In this document: positions 1 through 6,592 of the stretch, one piece after another
How the letters are laid out: each line of letters starts with the position of its first letter
Position numbering within the stretch: position 1 is the first letter of the stretch
Source of the DNA: Microbispora bryophytorum
Lineage (GTDB): Bacteria; Actinomycetota; Actinomycetes; Streptosporangiales; Streptosporangiaceae
Assembly: GCF_006874465.1 (NCBI RefSeq)
Contig: NZ_VIRL01000013.1
Location: 124,001-188,000 of the forward strand
Reading direction: 5' to 3'
DNA: 64,000 nt
Notes under the pieces: model-generated
What the model was told of the DNA's origin: nothing
The model's input: only the letters and a program-made list of their open reading frames with translations
The model's database searches: none
Position numbers and translations under genes: made by a program

Positions 1-1
1 C

Positions 2-268
2 CCGATCCTGGTGCCGTCGATCACTCTGACCACGGTGTTCTCCGTCATCGCGACCGTCCAGGTGTTCACGGAACCGACCACCCTGCGGCCGCTGACGAAC
101 ACGATCAGCTCGACCTGGAGCCCCTTGATGAAGGTGTACCGCGACGCGTTCGTCACCGGTGACCTGTACTCGGCCGCCGCGACGTCCATAGTGATCGCCG
201 GGATCTCCCTCGTGCTGTCGTTCGGTTTCCTGCGGGTCGTGAAGAACCACGCGTTCGGGGAGAGCTGA
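2..268 (+). CDS. Sugar ABC transporter permease, C-terminal part (partial)
   Basis: This is the 3' end of a gene that begins left of the window; the frame is open from base 2. The remaining residues start with a Pro-rich stretch typical of the end of the cytoplasmic loop of MalF/UgpA-type permeases, followed by two hydrophobic membrane segments and a short basic tail. By family it is one half of the membrane channel of a carbohydrate ABC importer. Its stop overlaps the start of the next permease by one base (TGATG), so the two are translationally coupled. The substrate cannot be told from this fragment. Confidence 0.85.
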   Translation, partial: PILVPSITLTTVFSVIATVQVFTEPTTLRPLTNTISSTWSPLMKVYRDAFVTGDLYSAAATSIVIAGISLVLSFGFLRVVKNHAFGES

Positions 269-1146
269 TGGCCGCCGCGCTGCCGGGGTCCCGCGGACCC
301 GCCCGCCCGTCGCCGCGCCGACCGCTGGGGCTCGCGCCGACCGGGGTGCTCGTGCTCGGCGCGATCTACACCCTGTTTCCGGTGAGCTGGGTCGTGGTCG
401 CGTCCACCAAGTCCGAGGGCGAGCTGTTCTCCACCTCGACCTTCGCGCCCGGCACCGGGCTGCTGTCCAACCTGGCCGATCTGTTCGCCTACCGCGACGG
501 CGTCTTCTGGCTCTGGCTGCTCAACACCCTCCTGTACGCCGGGGGCGGCGCGGTGCTGTCGACCGCGGTGTCCACGATCTCGGGGTACACGCTGGCGAAA
601 TACTCCTTCCCCGGCCGCGGCCTGATCTTCAACCTGCTCATCGGCGGCATCCTGGTTCCGTCGGTCGTGCTGGCGATCCCGCAGTATCTGCTGTTCTCCA
701 AGGCGGGCCTGGCCGGCACCTACTGGTCGGTGCTGCTGCCGCAGATCCTCCACCCGTACAGCATCTATCTGGCCAGGATCTACTCGCAGGCGGCGGTCCC
801 CGGCTCGCTGCTGGAGGCGGGCCGCCTGGACGGCGCGGGCGAGTGGCGGCTGTTCCAGCGGGTGGCGCTGCCGCTGCTGACGCCGGGTATGGTGACGATC
901 TTCCTGTTCCAGTTCGTCGCGATCTGGAACAACTTCCTGCTGCCGTTCATCATGCTGGGCGACGACCAGAGGTTCCCGCTGACGGTCGGCCTCTACACGC
1001 TGCTCGCCGCGGGCGCCGGCCAGCCGTCGCTGTACAACCTGATCATCACGGGGACCATGCTGTCGCTCATCCCGCTGATCGCGCTGTTCCTCACGATGCA
1101 GCGCTATTGGCGTACGGACCTGTCCGGCGGGGCCGTGAAAAGCTGA
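268..1146 (+). CDS. Sugar ABC transporter permease (MalG/UgpE type)
   Basis: A 292-residue inner-membrane protein with six predicted hydrophobic segments. The EAA loop that docks on the ATPase is visible from about residue 183 (EAG..DGAG..........LPLL.P). This is the second permease of a CUT1-type carbohydrate importer. It partners the upstream permease and, outside the window, a solute-binding protein. The ATG overlaps the upstream stop by one base. A LacI regulator starts 44 bases downstream, so the cassette is probably locally regulated. The sugar is unknown. A cellulase about 11 kb away makes an oligosaccharide possible, but nothing in the sequence links them. Confidence 0.92.
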   Translation: MAAALPGSRGPARPSPRRPLGLAPTGVLVLGAIYTLFPVSWVVVASTKSEGELFSTSTFAPGTGLLSNLADLFAYRDGVFWLWLLNTLLYAGGGAVLSTAVSTISGYTLAKYSFPGRGLIFNLLIGGILVPSVVLAIPQYLLFSKAGLAGTYWSVLLPQILHPYSIYLARIYSQAAVPGSLLEAGRLDGAGEWRLFQRVALPLLTPGMVTIFLFQFVAIWNNFLLPFIMLGDDQRFPLTVGLYTLLAAGAGQPSLYNLIITGTMLSLIPLIALFLTMQRYWRTDLSGGAVKS

Positions 1147-1190
1147 TGGGCGCGGGGAAACACGCTGATCCGCGGGGGGAAAATACGACC

Positions 1191-2192
1191 ATGGCGAAAC
1201 GTCCGACCATTCATGACGTGGCCGCGGCGGCGGGCGTCTCCCGGGGCACCGTCTCCCGGGTGCTCAACGACGACCGGTACGTGAGCCCCGCCGCCCACGC
1301 CGCCGTGCGCCGTGCCATCGCCGAGACCGGCTACATCGTCAACCGCAACGCGCGCAGCCTGGTCACCCAGCGGACCGGATCGGTGGTGATGGTGCTGTCG
1401 GAGCCGCACGAAAAGGTCTTCGAGGACCCCAACTACAGCACCACGATCCGTACGGCGATCCGGCGGCTCGGCGAGCGGGACGTCTCCCTCGTCATCATGC
1501 TGGCCGGGGACGACGGCGACCGCGAGCGGGTGGTGCGCTACGTGCGCGGCGGCCACGCCGACGGGGTGCTGCTGATGTCCACGCACGCGGGCGACCCGCT
1601 CGTGGACGAGCTGGAGTCGCTGCGTATCCCGGCCGTCGCCTGCGGCGCGGTGATCGGCAAGGAGAACGTGATCCCCTACGCCGCGGCCGACGACCGCGAG
1701 GGCGCCCGGCAGATGACCCGCTACCTGGTCGAGCAGGGCCGCAGGAAGATCGCCACGATCACCGGTCCGATGGACACGCCGGGCGGCATCCAGCGTCTGG
1801 AGGGCTTCGCCGACGTGCTCGGCAGGAAGGCCTCCAGAAAACTGATCGAGCACGGCGACTGGACCCAGCTCAGCGGCGAGAGCGCGATGGCCCGGCTGAT
1901 CGAGCGCACGCCCGACCTCGACGCGGTCTTCGTCGCCTCCGACCTCATGGCGGCCGGCGCGCTGTCCACGCTGCGCGCGGCCGGACGGCAGGTGCCCGGC
2001 GACGTGGCCGTGGGCGGCTTCGACGACTCGTCGGTCGCCGCCACCACACACCCGCCGCTCACCACGATCCGCCAGCCGCTCGCCGAGGTCGCGGAGGAGA
2101 CCGTACGGCTGCTGCTCACGCTCGTCGACGGAGGCGGCCCGGTGGACCCGGTGATCCTGCCCACCCGCCTCATCGTGAGGGAGTCGGCCTGA
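1191..2192 (+). CDS. LacI-family transcriptional regulator
   Basis: A 333-residue protein. The N-terminal helix-turn-helix (residues about 4-50) begins with the classical TIHDVAAAAGVSRGTVSRVLN pattern. It is followed by a periplasmic-binding-protein-like effector domain with the usual GGFDDSSVA motif near the C-terminus. I chose the ATG at 1191 because it places the helix-turn-helix at the N-terminus; an earlier in-frame opening only adds antisense-like sequence. It lies directly after the two permeases and is likely the sugar-responsive repressor of that operon. I found no convincing LacI operator inside the window, and the operon promoter is off the left edge. Confidence 0.92.
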   Translation: MAKRPTIHDVAAAAGVSRGTVSRVLNDDRYVSPAAHAAVRRAIAETGYIVNRNARSLVTQRTGSVVMVLSEPHEKVFEDPNYSTTIRTAIRRLGERDVSLVIMLAGDDGDRERVVRYVRGGHADGVLLMSTHAGDPLVDELESLRIPAVACGAVIGKENVIPYAAADDREGARQMTRYLVEQGRRKIATITGPMDTPGGIQRLEGFADVLGRKASRKLIEHGDWTQLSGESAMARLIERTPDLDAVFVASDLMAAGALSTLRAAGRQVPGDVAVGGFDDSSVAATTHPPLTTIRQPLAEVAEETVRLLLTLVDGGGPVDPVILPTRLIVRESA

Positions 2193-2227
2193 CTCCTCCG
2201 TCAGGGGATGTCACACCCTGAGGAGGT

Positions 2228-2365
2228 GCCGCGTACGGGCTGCTCGGCAGCCTCGACGAGGCCGAGGACGTCGTGCAGGACGCCTGGCTGCGGCTGCGCT
2301 CCGCCACGGCCGCCGACGGCGGTGAAGAGATCAGGGACGTGACCGGCTGGCTGGTGGTCGCGGTG
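2228..2365 (+). pseudogene. Remnant of an ECF sigma factor (region 2)
   Basis: Frame 2228-2365 reads AAYGLLGSLDEAEDVVQDAWLRL and ends in DVTGWLVVAV. This matches region 2 of SigJ-type ECF sigma factors (the YRLLGS..EAEDVVQ.AWLRW block and the RDV.GWL block that follows). There is no start codon with a ribosome binding site upstream. After about 46 codons the similarity stops and the sequence becomes a GC-rich hairpin, so regions 3-4 are missing. It is a decayed or recombined fragment, not a functional gene. Confidence 0.7.
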
Positions 2366-2406
2366 CCATCATCACCGGGCCCGTCCTCGCCTCCACCATT
2401 CTGACC

Positions 2407-2436
2407 GGGCCCGTTCTGTCCGGGCAGAACGGGCCC
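2407..2436. terminator. Inverted repeat, likely terminator
   Basis: Perfect 12-bp arms GGGCCCGTTCTG (2407-2418) and CAGAACGGGCCC (2425-2436) with a 6-nt loop. There is no T-tract. It could end transcription from the LacI gene or be debris next to the sigma-factor remnant. Confidence 0.5.
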
Positions 2437-2543
2437 TCCTCACCGAGGTGGCGCCGGACCCCGCCGAGCCGGCTGAGTGAAAACGGGAGGACGGCGGCAC
2501 GCGGGGCGAATAGTCTGCCTAACATCATGGAAGGAGGAACGCC

Positions 2544-2639
2544 ATGAGACGTCGCACGATCCGCAGGCCCCGCCGCGTCCGTCGTCCCGTCGCCGATCTC
2601 GACCTGCGCACCCCCTCCGGACGGCCGCTTCCGTACTGA
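2544..2639 (+). CDS. Tiny arginine-rich ORF (31 aa), unknown
   Basis: I do not recognise this protein. The case for it is the perfect Shine-Dalgarno AAGGAGG (2531-2537) six bases before the ATG. The product is 31 residues and strongly basic at the N-terminus: MRRRTIRRPRRVRRPV is followed by a neutral tail with DLDLRTPSG. A stretch this arginine-rich could bind nucleic acid or membranes, but that is speculation. It precedes another short ORF (2774-2941), and both end before the terminator at 2970-2998, so they may share a transcript. Confidence 0.45.
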   Translation: MRRRTIRRPRRVRRPVADLDLRTPSGRPLPY

Positions 2640-2773
2640 ACCGTGCCTATGCGACCGGCTGGCCGAACAGGGCCGGAGGCGTGTGACACCGGAGGCTTTA
2701 CGCCCGTTTTACCGGTTCTGCGATATCTATACCGGAAAGATCACGGAACCATCACGGTCGGGGGGAAACGAAC

Positions 2774-2941
2774 ATGGTCACGGTGGTGCCGTCGCTCGCC
2801 AAGGTCAGGGACATCACAACCGCACTGCGCCGCAGGCCCAAGCGGGACAGGACGGACCGGAAGATCGTCGATCTCAAGGCCTACACGGGCGGGAACGTCA
2901 TCCGGTTCCCGAGGACGTCCGGGCCGACGTCCGCCGCCTGA
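2774..2941 (+). CDS. Small hypothetical protein (55 aa)
   Basis: Begins MVTVVPSLAKVRDITTALRR and contains a basic middle (RRPKRDRTDRK) and the segment VIRFPRTSG. A purine-rich GGGGGGAAACGAAC lies just before the ATG. No family is recognised. It is supported by position: a strong hairpin terminator starts 29 bases after its stop, and a tiny ORF with a perfect ribosome binding site lies 134 bases upstream. Coding status is uncertain. Confidence 0.4.
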   Translation: MVTVVPSLAKVRDITTALRRRPKRDRTDRKIVDLKAYTGGNVIRFPRTSGPTSAA

Positions 2942-2969
2942 GCCGGTTGTCCGCAGCTGTCTACGAGAC

Positions 2970-3004
2970 GGCCCGTCCGGCGTTCCGCCGGACGGGCCGC
3001 AGGC
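2970..3004 (+). terminator. Hairpin terminator
   Basis: Perfect 12-bp stem GGCCCGTCCGGC (2970-2981) / GCCGGACGGGCC (2987-2998) with a 5-nt loop, followed closely by a short T-run (GCTTTT, ending near 3008). It has the shape of a rho-independent terminator closing the short ORF(s) before it. Confidence 0.7.
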
Positions 3005-3026
3005 TTTTACTGGTTGAATTCCCCTC

Positions 3027-3662
3027 ATGGGCGATCTGTCGGCAACCGAGCGGACCCGGCACCGCCGGCTGCGGGAGCAGGGCCGCACCGACCGGGAGGT
3101 GTTGCTCTCGGTGCTCCGCGCCGGGTTCGTCTGTCACCTCGGCGTCGTCGTGGACGGCGATCCCATGGTGGTGCCGACGGTGTACGGCTACGACGACGAC
3201 CATCTGTACGTGCACGGCTCGGCGGCCAGCCGCAGCCTCACCCGCGGCACGACGGTCTGCGTGACGATCACCCACGTCGACGGCCTCGTGCTGGCCCGGT
3301 CGGTCTTCGAGCACGGCGTGAACTACCGCAGTGCGATGATCTACGGCGTCCCGCGCGTGCTGGAGGGCGACGAGAAGCTCGCCGCCCTGCGACTCCTGAC
3401 CGAGCACGCCACCCCCGGCCAGTGGGACTACGCCCGGCAGCCGAACCGCAAGGAACTGGCCGCCACGACGATCCTCGCGGTCCCGCTCGCCGAGGCGTCG
3501 GTCAAGGTGCGCGAGGGCCACCCAGACGACGCCGACGACCCGCACGACGTGTGGGCCGGGATCCTGCCGCTCACCCGGTCGTGGCAGGCTCCCCTGACCG
3601 ACCCGCAGGCCGCCGCCCATCCCGTCCCGCCGCACATCCTCGCCCGCACCGCACCTCACTGA
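3027..3662 (+). CDS. Pyridoxamine 5'-phosphate oxidase family (FMN-binding split barrel) protein
   Basis: A 211-residue protein of the Pyridox_oxase_2 group, which includes NimA-like proteins. The pattern VLRAGFVCHLGVVVDGDPMVVPTVYG is the first strand pair of the flavin split barrel, and LYVHGSAASRSL is the usual phosphate/flavin-binding segment. Family members bind FMN, heme or F420. The exact substrate cannot be assigned, and the annotation does not imply vitamin B6 synthesis. It stands alone, after a terminator and 36 bases before the converging SDR gene. Confidence 0.88.
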   Translation: MGDLSATERTRHRRLREQGRTDREVLLSVLRAGFVCHLGVVVDGDPMVVPTVYGYDDDHLYVHGSAASRSLTRGTTVCVTITHVDGLVLARSVFEHGVNYRSAMIYGVPRVLEGDEKLAALRLLTEHATPGQWDYARQPNRKELAATTILAVPLAEASVKVREGHPDDADDPHDVWAGILPLTRSWQAPLTDPQAAAHPVPPHILARTAPH

Positions 3663-3698
3663 CCCCGGCGCCGTACGGCCGGCCGCGGCGGGCCGCCG

Positions 3699-4421
3699 TC
3701 ACGACTGGACGCTCGGCTTGAGGCGGACGCCGCCGTCGACGGTCAGCACCGTGCCCGTCGCGTAACCTGTCTCGATCAGGTATGCGATCGCGTTCGCCAC
3801 GTCGGCTGGCGTGCCGATCCGGCCGACCGTGGTGGCGGCGGCGAACCCGTCGAGCACGCCCTGCCGGTCGTCCCCCAGCCAGTCCCACCACTCGGTGTCG
3901 ACCACACCGGGCGACACCGCGTTGACCCTGACCGGGGCGAGCTCCACCGCGAGTCCCGGGACCATCGACTCGATGGCGCCGTTCACCGCCGCGAGCCCGG
4001 CCACTCCGGCCAGCGCGTTGTTCGCGCTGGCCGCCGCCACGAACGTCAGCGACCCGTCCCGCCGCAGCGCCGCAAGCGCCGCCTGGGCGGCGACCACCTG
4101 CGCGATCAGCTTGCCCTCCAGGGCCCCGCGCAGATCGTCGGGCGAAAGCGACCGGAACGGACCGGCCCCCTTCCGGCCGGACACGTTGAGCACCACGTGA
4201 TCCACCGGGCCAACCTCGGCGAACAGGTCCCGCATCGCCTCCGGGTCGCGGGCGTCGGCCACCACACCGGAGCCCCGCTCCCCGATCTCCTTGACCGCCC
4301 GCTCCAGCCGTTCCGGCGTACGACCGGTGACGACGACCTCGCGGCCCGACGCGGCCAGCCGTACGGCGGTGGCCAGGCCGATGCCGCTCGTGCCCCCGAC
4401 GATCACCACACGTTCACTCAT
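3699..4421 (-). CDS. Atypical short-chain dehydrogenase/reductase
   Basis: A 240-residue Rossmann protein. The N-terminal GGTSGIG (residues 8-14) is the nucleotide-binding motif, and LNVSG takes the place of NNAG. Where classical SDRs carry the catalytic Tyr-x3-Lys, this one reads GLAAVNGAIESM, so both Tyr and Lys are absent. It may use another mechanism or only bind a nucleotide. The start at 4421 is supported by AAGGAGAG just upstream. It is divergent from a TetR gene with 73 bases between starts, so it is probably the TetR target. Confidence 0.88.
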   Translation of the reverse strand: MSERVVIVGGTSGIGLATAVRLAASGREVVVTGRTPERLERAVKEIGERGSGVVADARDPEAMRDLFAEVGPVDHVVLNVSGRKGAGPFRSLSPDDLRGALEGKLIAQVVAAQAALAALRRDGSLTFVAAASANNALAGVAGLAAVNGAIESMVPGLAVELAPVRVNAVSPGVVDTEWWDWLGDDRQGVLDGFAAATTVGRIGTPADVANAIAYLIETGYATGTVLTVDGGVRLKPSVQS

Positions 4422-4468
4422 CGGACTCTCCTTCATACGAGACATCATGCCTCGAAACCCTAAATCGA

Positions 4469-4479
4469 GACACGGTGTC
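4469..4479. promoter_or_regulatory. Candidate TetR operator and leaderless promoter
   Basis: GACACGGTGTC is an 11-bp palindrome in the 73-base gap between the divergent SDR and TetR genes. A -10-like TAAAGT (4483-4488) follows, six bases before the TetR ATG, suggesting a leaderless transcript. The operator role is inferred from position only. Confidence 0.45.
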
Positions 4480-4494
4480 CTGTAAAGTGGCGGC

Positions 4495-5043
4495 ATGGTG
4501 GGGAGGCCACGCAGCGAGCAGGCACGCCGGGCGATACTCGAGGCCGCGCTGCGGCTGTGCGAGCGCGACGGATATCCGAACGTGACGCTGAAGGGCATCG
4601 CCGAGGAGGCGGGAACCGGCAGGCAGACGCTCTACCGTTGGTGGGACACCAAGGCCGACGTGCTGCTGGAGGCGATGACCGACCTCGTCACGAGCGCCCG
4701 GGCTCCCTCGGAGACCGACCTGGAGACGTTCCTGCGCGAGACCTTCGCGCTGGCGGACGGCGTGGTCGGCGGGGTCGTGGCCGGCCTCATGGCGGAGGCC
4801 CAAAGCGATCCGGCCCTGGGCGAGCGGCTGCGGGAGCGGCTGATCGGCCCGCGGCGCCACGCCCTGCGTGCGGTGCTGGAGCGGATGCCGCCACCCCCCG
4901 GCGCCGACCTTGACCTCTTGATCGACATGATCTTCGGGGTCATGTGGTATCGGCTGCTCAACCGGCACGCCCCGCTCGACGCCGCCCTGGCGGGGGACAT
5001 CACGGCGCTCGTGGCCGGGATCGCCGCACGCCCGGGCCGGTAG
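4495..5043 (+). CDS. TetR-family transcriptional regulator
   Basis: A 182-residue protein. The N-terminal helix-turn-helix (about residues 8-54) contains ILEAALRLCERDGYPNVTLKGIAEEAG and TLYRWWDTKADVL, standard for the AcrR/TetR fold. The C-terminal helical ligand domain resembles the TetR_C_11 type. The ATG at 4495 lies six bases after a -10-like hexamer, so the message may be leaderless. It is divergent from the atypical SDR and probably represses it; the ligand is unknown. Confidence 0.92.
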   Translation: MVGRPRSEQARRAILEAALRLCERDGYPNVTLKGIAEEAGTGRQTLYRWWDTKADVLLEAMTDLVTSARAPSETDLETFLRETFALADGVVGGVVAGLMAEAQSDPALGERLRERLIGPRRHALRAVLERMPPPPGADLDLLIDMIFGVMWYRLLNRHAPLDAALAGDITALVAGIAARPGR

Positions 5044-5144
5044 GCGAGCCCGAAAACCCGGGCGCGGTGGCCACTGGACTCCTCCGCCGGATCGTCTGTC
5101 ACATCCGCCTCATTGCCGACCGCCCGATGCGGCAGGATGGAGCG

Positions 5145-5579
5145 GTGACGCCTTCCCCAGCGGTCGTCCAGCCGGACCGGGACCTCCTTGAGGAGATCCT
5201 CGACGAGCTGGACATCGAGCACACGATAGACACAGAGGGCGACCTGGCGATCTCCACCGCCTACCTCACGATCTTCTTCCTCTTCGGCAAGGAAGGAGAC
5301 CTGTTCACCGTGCGGACCTTCTACGAAAGGAACTACTCGGTGGACGACAAGCCGATGCTGCTCACGGCGCTCAACGAGTGGAACGCGGACACGATGTGGC
5401 CGAAGGTGTACGCGTTCACCCAGGACAACGGAACGATCCGGCTCGTCGGCGACTCGCAGGTCTACATCGGGGCCGGCGTGACCAGGGAGCACCTGACCAC
5501 GATGGTGGCCCACTGGGTGAGGTTCTCGATCAAATTCCATCGCTGGCTCACCGACCGGCTCGCCTTCGAAGCCGACTGA
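5145..5579 (+). CDS. YbjN domain-containing protein
   Basis: A 144-residue YbjN-family protein, a fold related to type III secretion chaperones but here a soluble actinobacterial protein of unknown function. Characteristic features are LLEEILDELDIEHTIDTEGDLAI at the N-terminus, the FFLFGKEGDLFTVRTFY strand block and a C-terminal helix FSIKFHRWLTDRL. I chose the GTG at 5145 with the purine-rich AGGATGGAG just before it; an in-frame ATG at 5127 is the alternative. Confidence 0.8.
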   Translation: MTPSPAVVQPDRDLLEEILDELDIEHTIDTEGDLAISTAYLTIFFLFGKEGDLFTVRTFYERNYSVDDKPMLLTALNEWNADTMWPKVYAFTQDNGTIRLVGDSQVYIGAGVTREHLTTMVAHWVRFSIKFHRWLTDRLAFEAD

Positions 5580-5581
5580 CC

Positions 5582-5704
5582 AACCCGCGGACGGGCGAAG
5601 GGCGGGTGCCGGACTTCGCCCGCGGCCTGCGTCTGCACGGTCTGCTCGACGCGATCCGCCGCTCCGCGGAGACCGGCACCCGCCAGACGTTCACCCCGGC
5701 CTGA
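5582..5704 (+). pseudogene. C-terminal remnant of a Gfo/Idh/MocA oxidoreductase
   Basis: The frame from 5582 to the TGA at 5702-5704 reads PDFARGLRLHGLLDAIRRSAETG. This is the C-terminal block of Gfo/Idh/MocA sugar oxidoreductases, where a FADGLR..R.LDA...SA.TG helix closes the protein. Nothing upstream in this frame belongs to the family, because the YbjN gene ends at 5579. It is a fragment left after deletion or recombination. Confidence 0.6.
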
Positions 5705-5708
5705 CCCG

Positions 5709-6335
5709 TCAGCCTCGCGCGAGGGCGTCGCGCAGCTCGGCGGCGGTGAGCCGGGGGCCGTAGGCGGGCTTGTCCCGCTGGAACCGCCGTCCCTCCGCGA
5801 GCGGGCCCGCGTCCACCACGTCGAAGCCGAACGAGTCGGTCAGCTCGGTGACCACCTTCTTGGCCTCGGCGTCGTCGCCCGAGATCGGCAGCGCCCGCCG
5901 GTTCTCCGCGCCCGCGGGCAGACCCTGCTCGGCGAGGTGAGCGAAGTTGATGGAGTTGAACGCCTTCACGACCCGCGACCCCGGCAGATGCGCGGCGAGC
6001 ACCTCGCTGTCGGTGGTCTCCCCCGCGTCGATCTCGGGGAAGTGACCGTCCCGCTCGAAGTAGTAGTTGTTCGTGTCGATGACGATCTTGCCGTCCAGCG
6101 GCTCTACCGGCACCTCCCGGTATCTGCCGAAGGGAATCGTCACGACCACGATGTCCCCCGCCGCCGCGGCCTCGGCCGCGGTGGCCGCGCGTGCGTTCGG
6201 GCCCAACTCGGCGACGAGTTCGGAAAGCGTGTGCGGCCCGCGGGAGTTGCTCAGCACCACCGAGTGCCCGGCGTCGACCGCCAGCTTCGCGAGGGTGCCG
6301 CCGATCTTCCCACTGCCGATGAGTCCAATAACCAT
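5709..6335 (-). CDS. NADPH-dependent F420 reductase-like protein
   Basis: A 208-residue protein of the F420H2:NADP+ oxidoreductase family. The GLIGSGKIGGTLAKLAVDAGHSV start is the Rossmann GxGxxG fold, and SNSRGP after the second strand is the usual NADP phosphate-binding segment of this family. DTNNYY and KAFNSINFAHL are further conserved blocks. Known members move hydride between F420 and NADP. Many paralogues of this length have no proven activity, so the reaction is an inference. It is a single gene, and its stop is 4 bases from the Gfo/Idh remnant on the other strand. Confidence 0.85.
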   Translation of the reverse strand: MVIGLIGSGKIGGTLAKLAVDAGHSVVLSNSRGPHTLSELVAELGPNARAATAAEAAAAGDIVVVTIPFGRYREVPVEPLDGKIVIDTNNYYFERDGHFPEIDAGETTDSEVLAAHLPGSRVVKAFNSINFAHLAEQGLPAGAENRRALPISGDDAEAKKVVTELTDSFGFDVVDAGPLAEGRRFQRDKPAYGPRLTAAELRDALARG

Positions 6336-6507
6336 GGCTGGGGCAACACGGCCGCCGCCGGTGTCATTCCCCCGGCCGGCGTGTCGTGAAGGACGAAGAC
6401 GGCCCGTTCGAGGAGGTCCCGCCGCTGGTCAGGCCTCGTCCGGGGTGAACTCCCCCACCGGCCCGCGCTCGCATCACCGGCCACCCGGACCGCGTGACCG
6501 CCACGGT

Positions 6508-6557
6508 CCATGACGGATGCCTCCCACCCGCACCCGGGTGGGAGGCATCCGTCATGG
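6508..6557. terminator. Very long perfect hairpin, terminator of the nrd operon
   Basis: Perfect 23-bp stem, arms 6508-6530 and 6535-6557, with a CACC loop. The inner part is CCTCCCACCCG/CGGGTGGGAGG. It begins 35 bases after the nrdJ stop on the minus strand and also faces the end of the region read from the left. A stem this long with a 4-nt loop would form in either transcript direction. Confidence 0.75.
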
Positions 6558-6592
6558 GCAGATCACTGGAGCCCTGCCCGGTCTTTCCGGGC

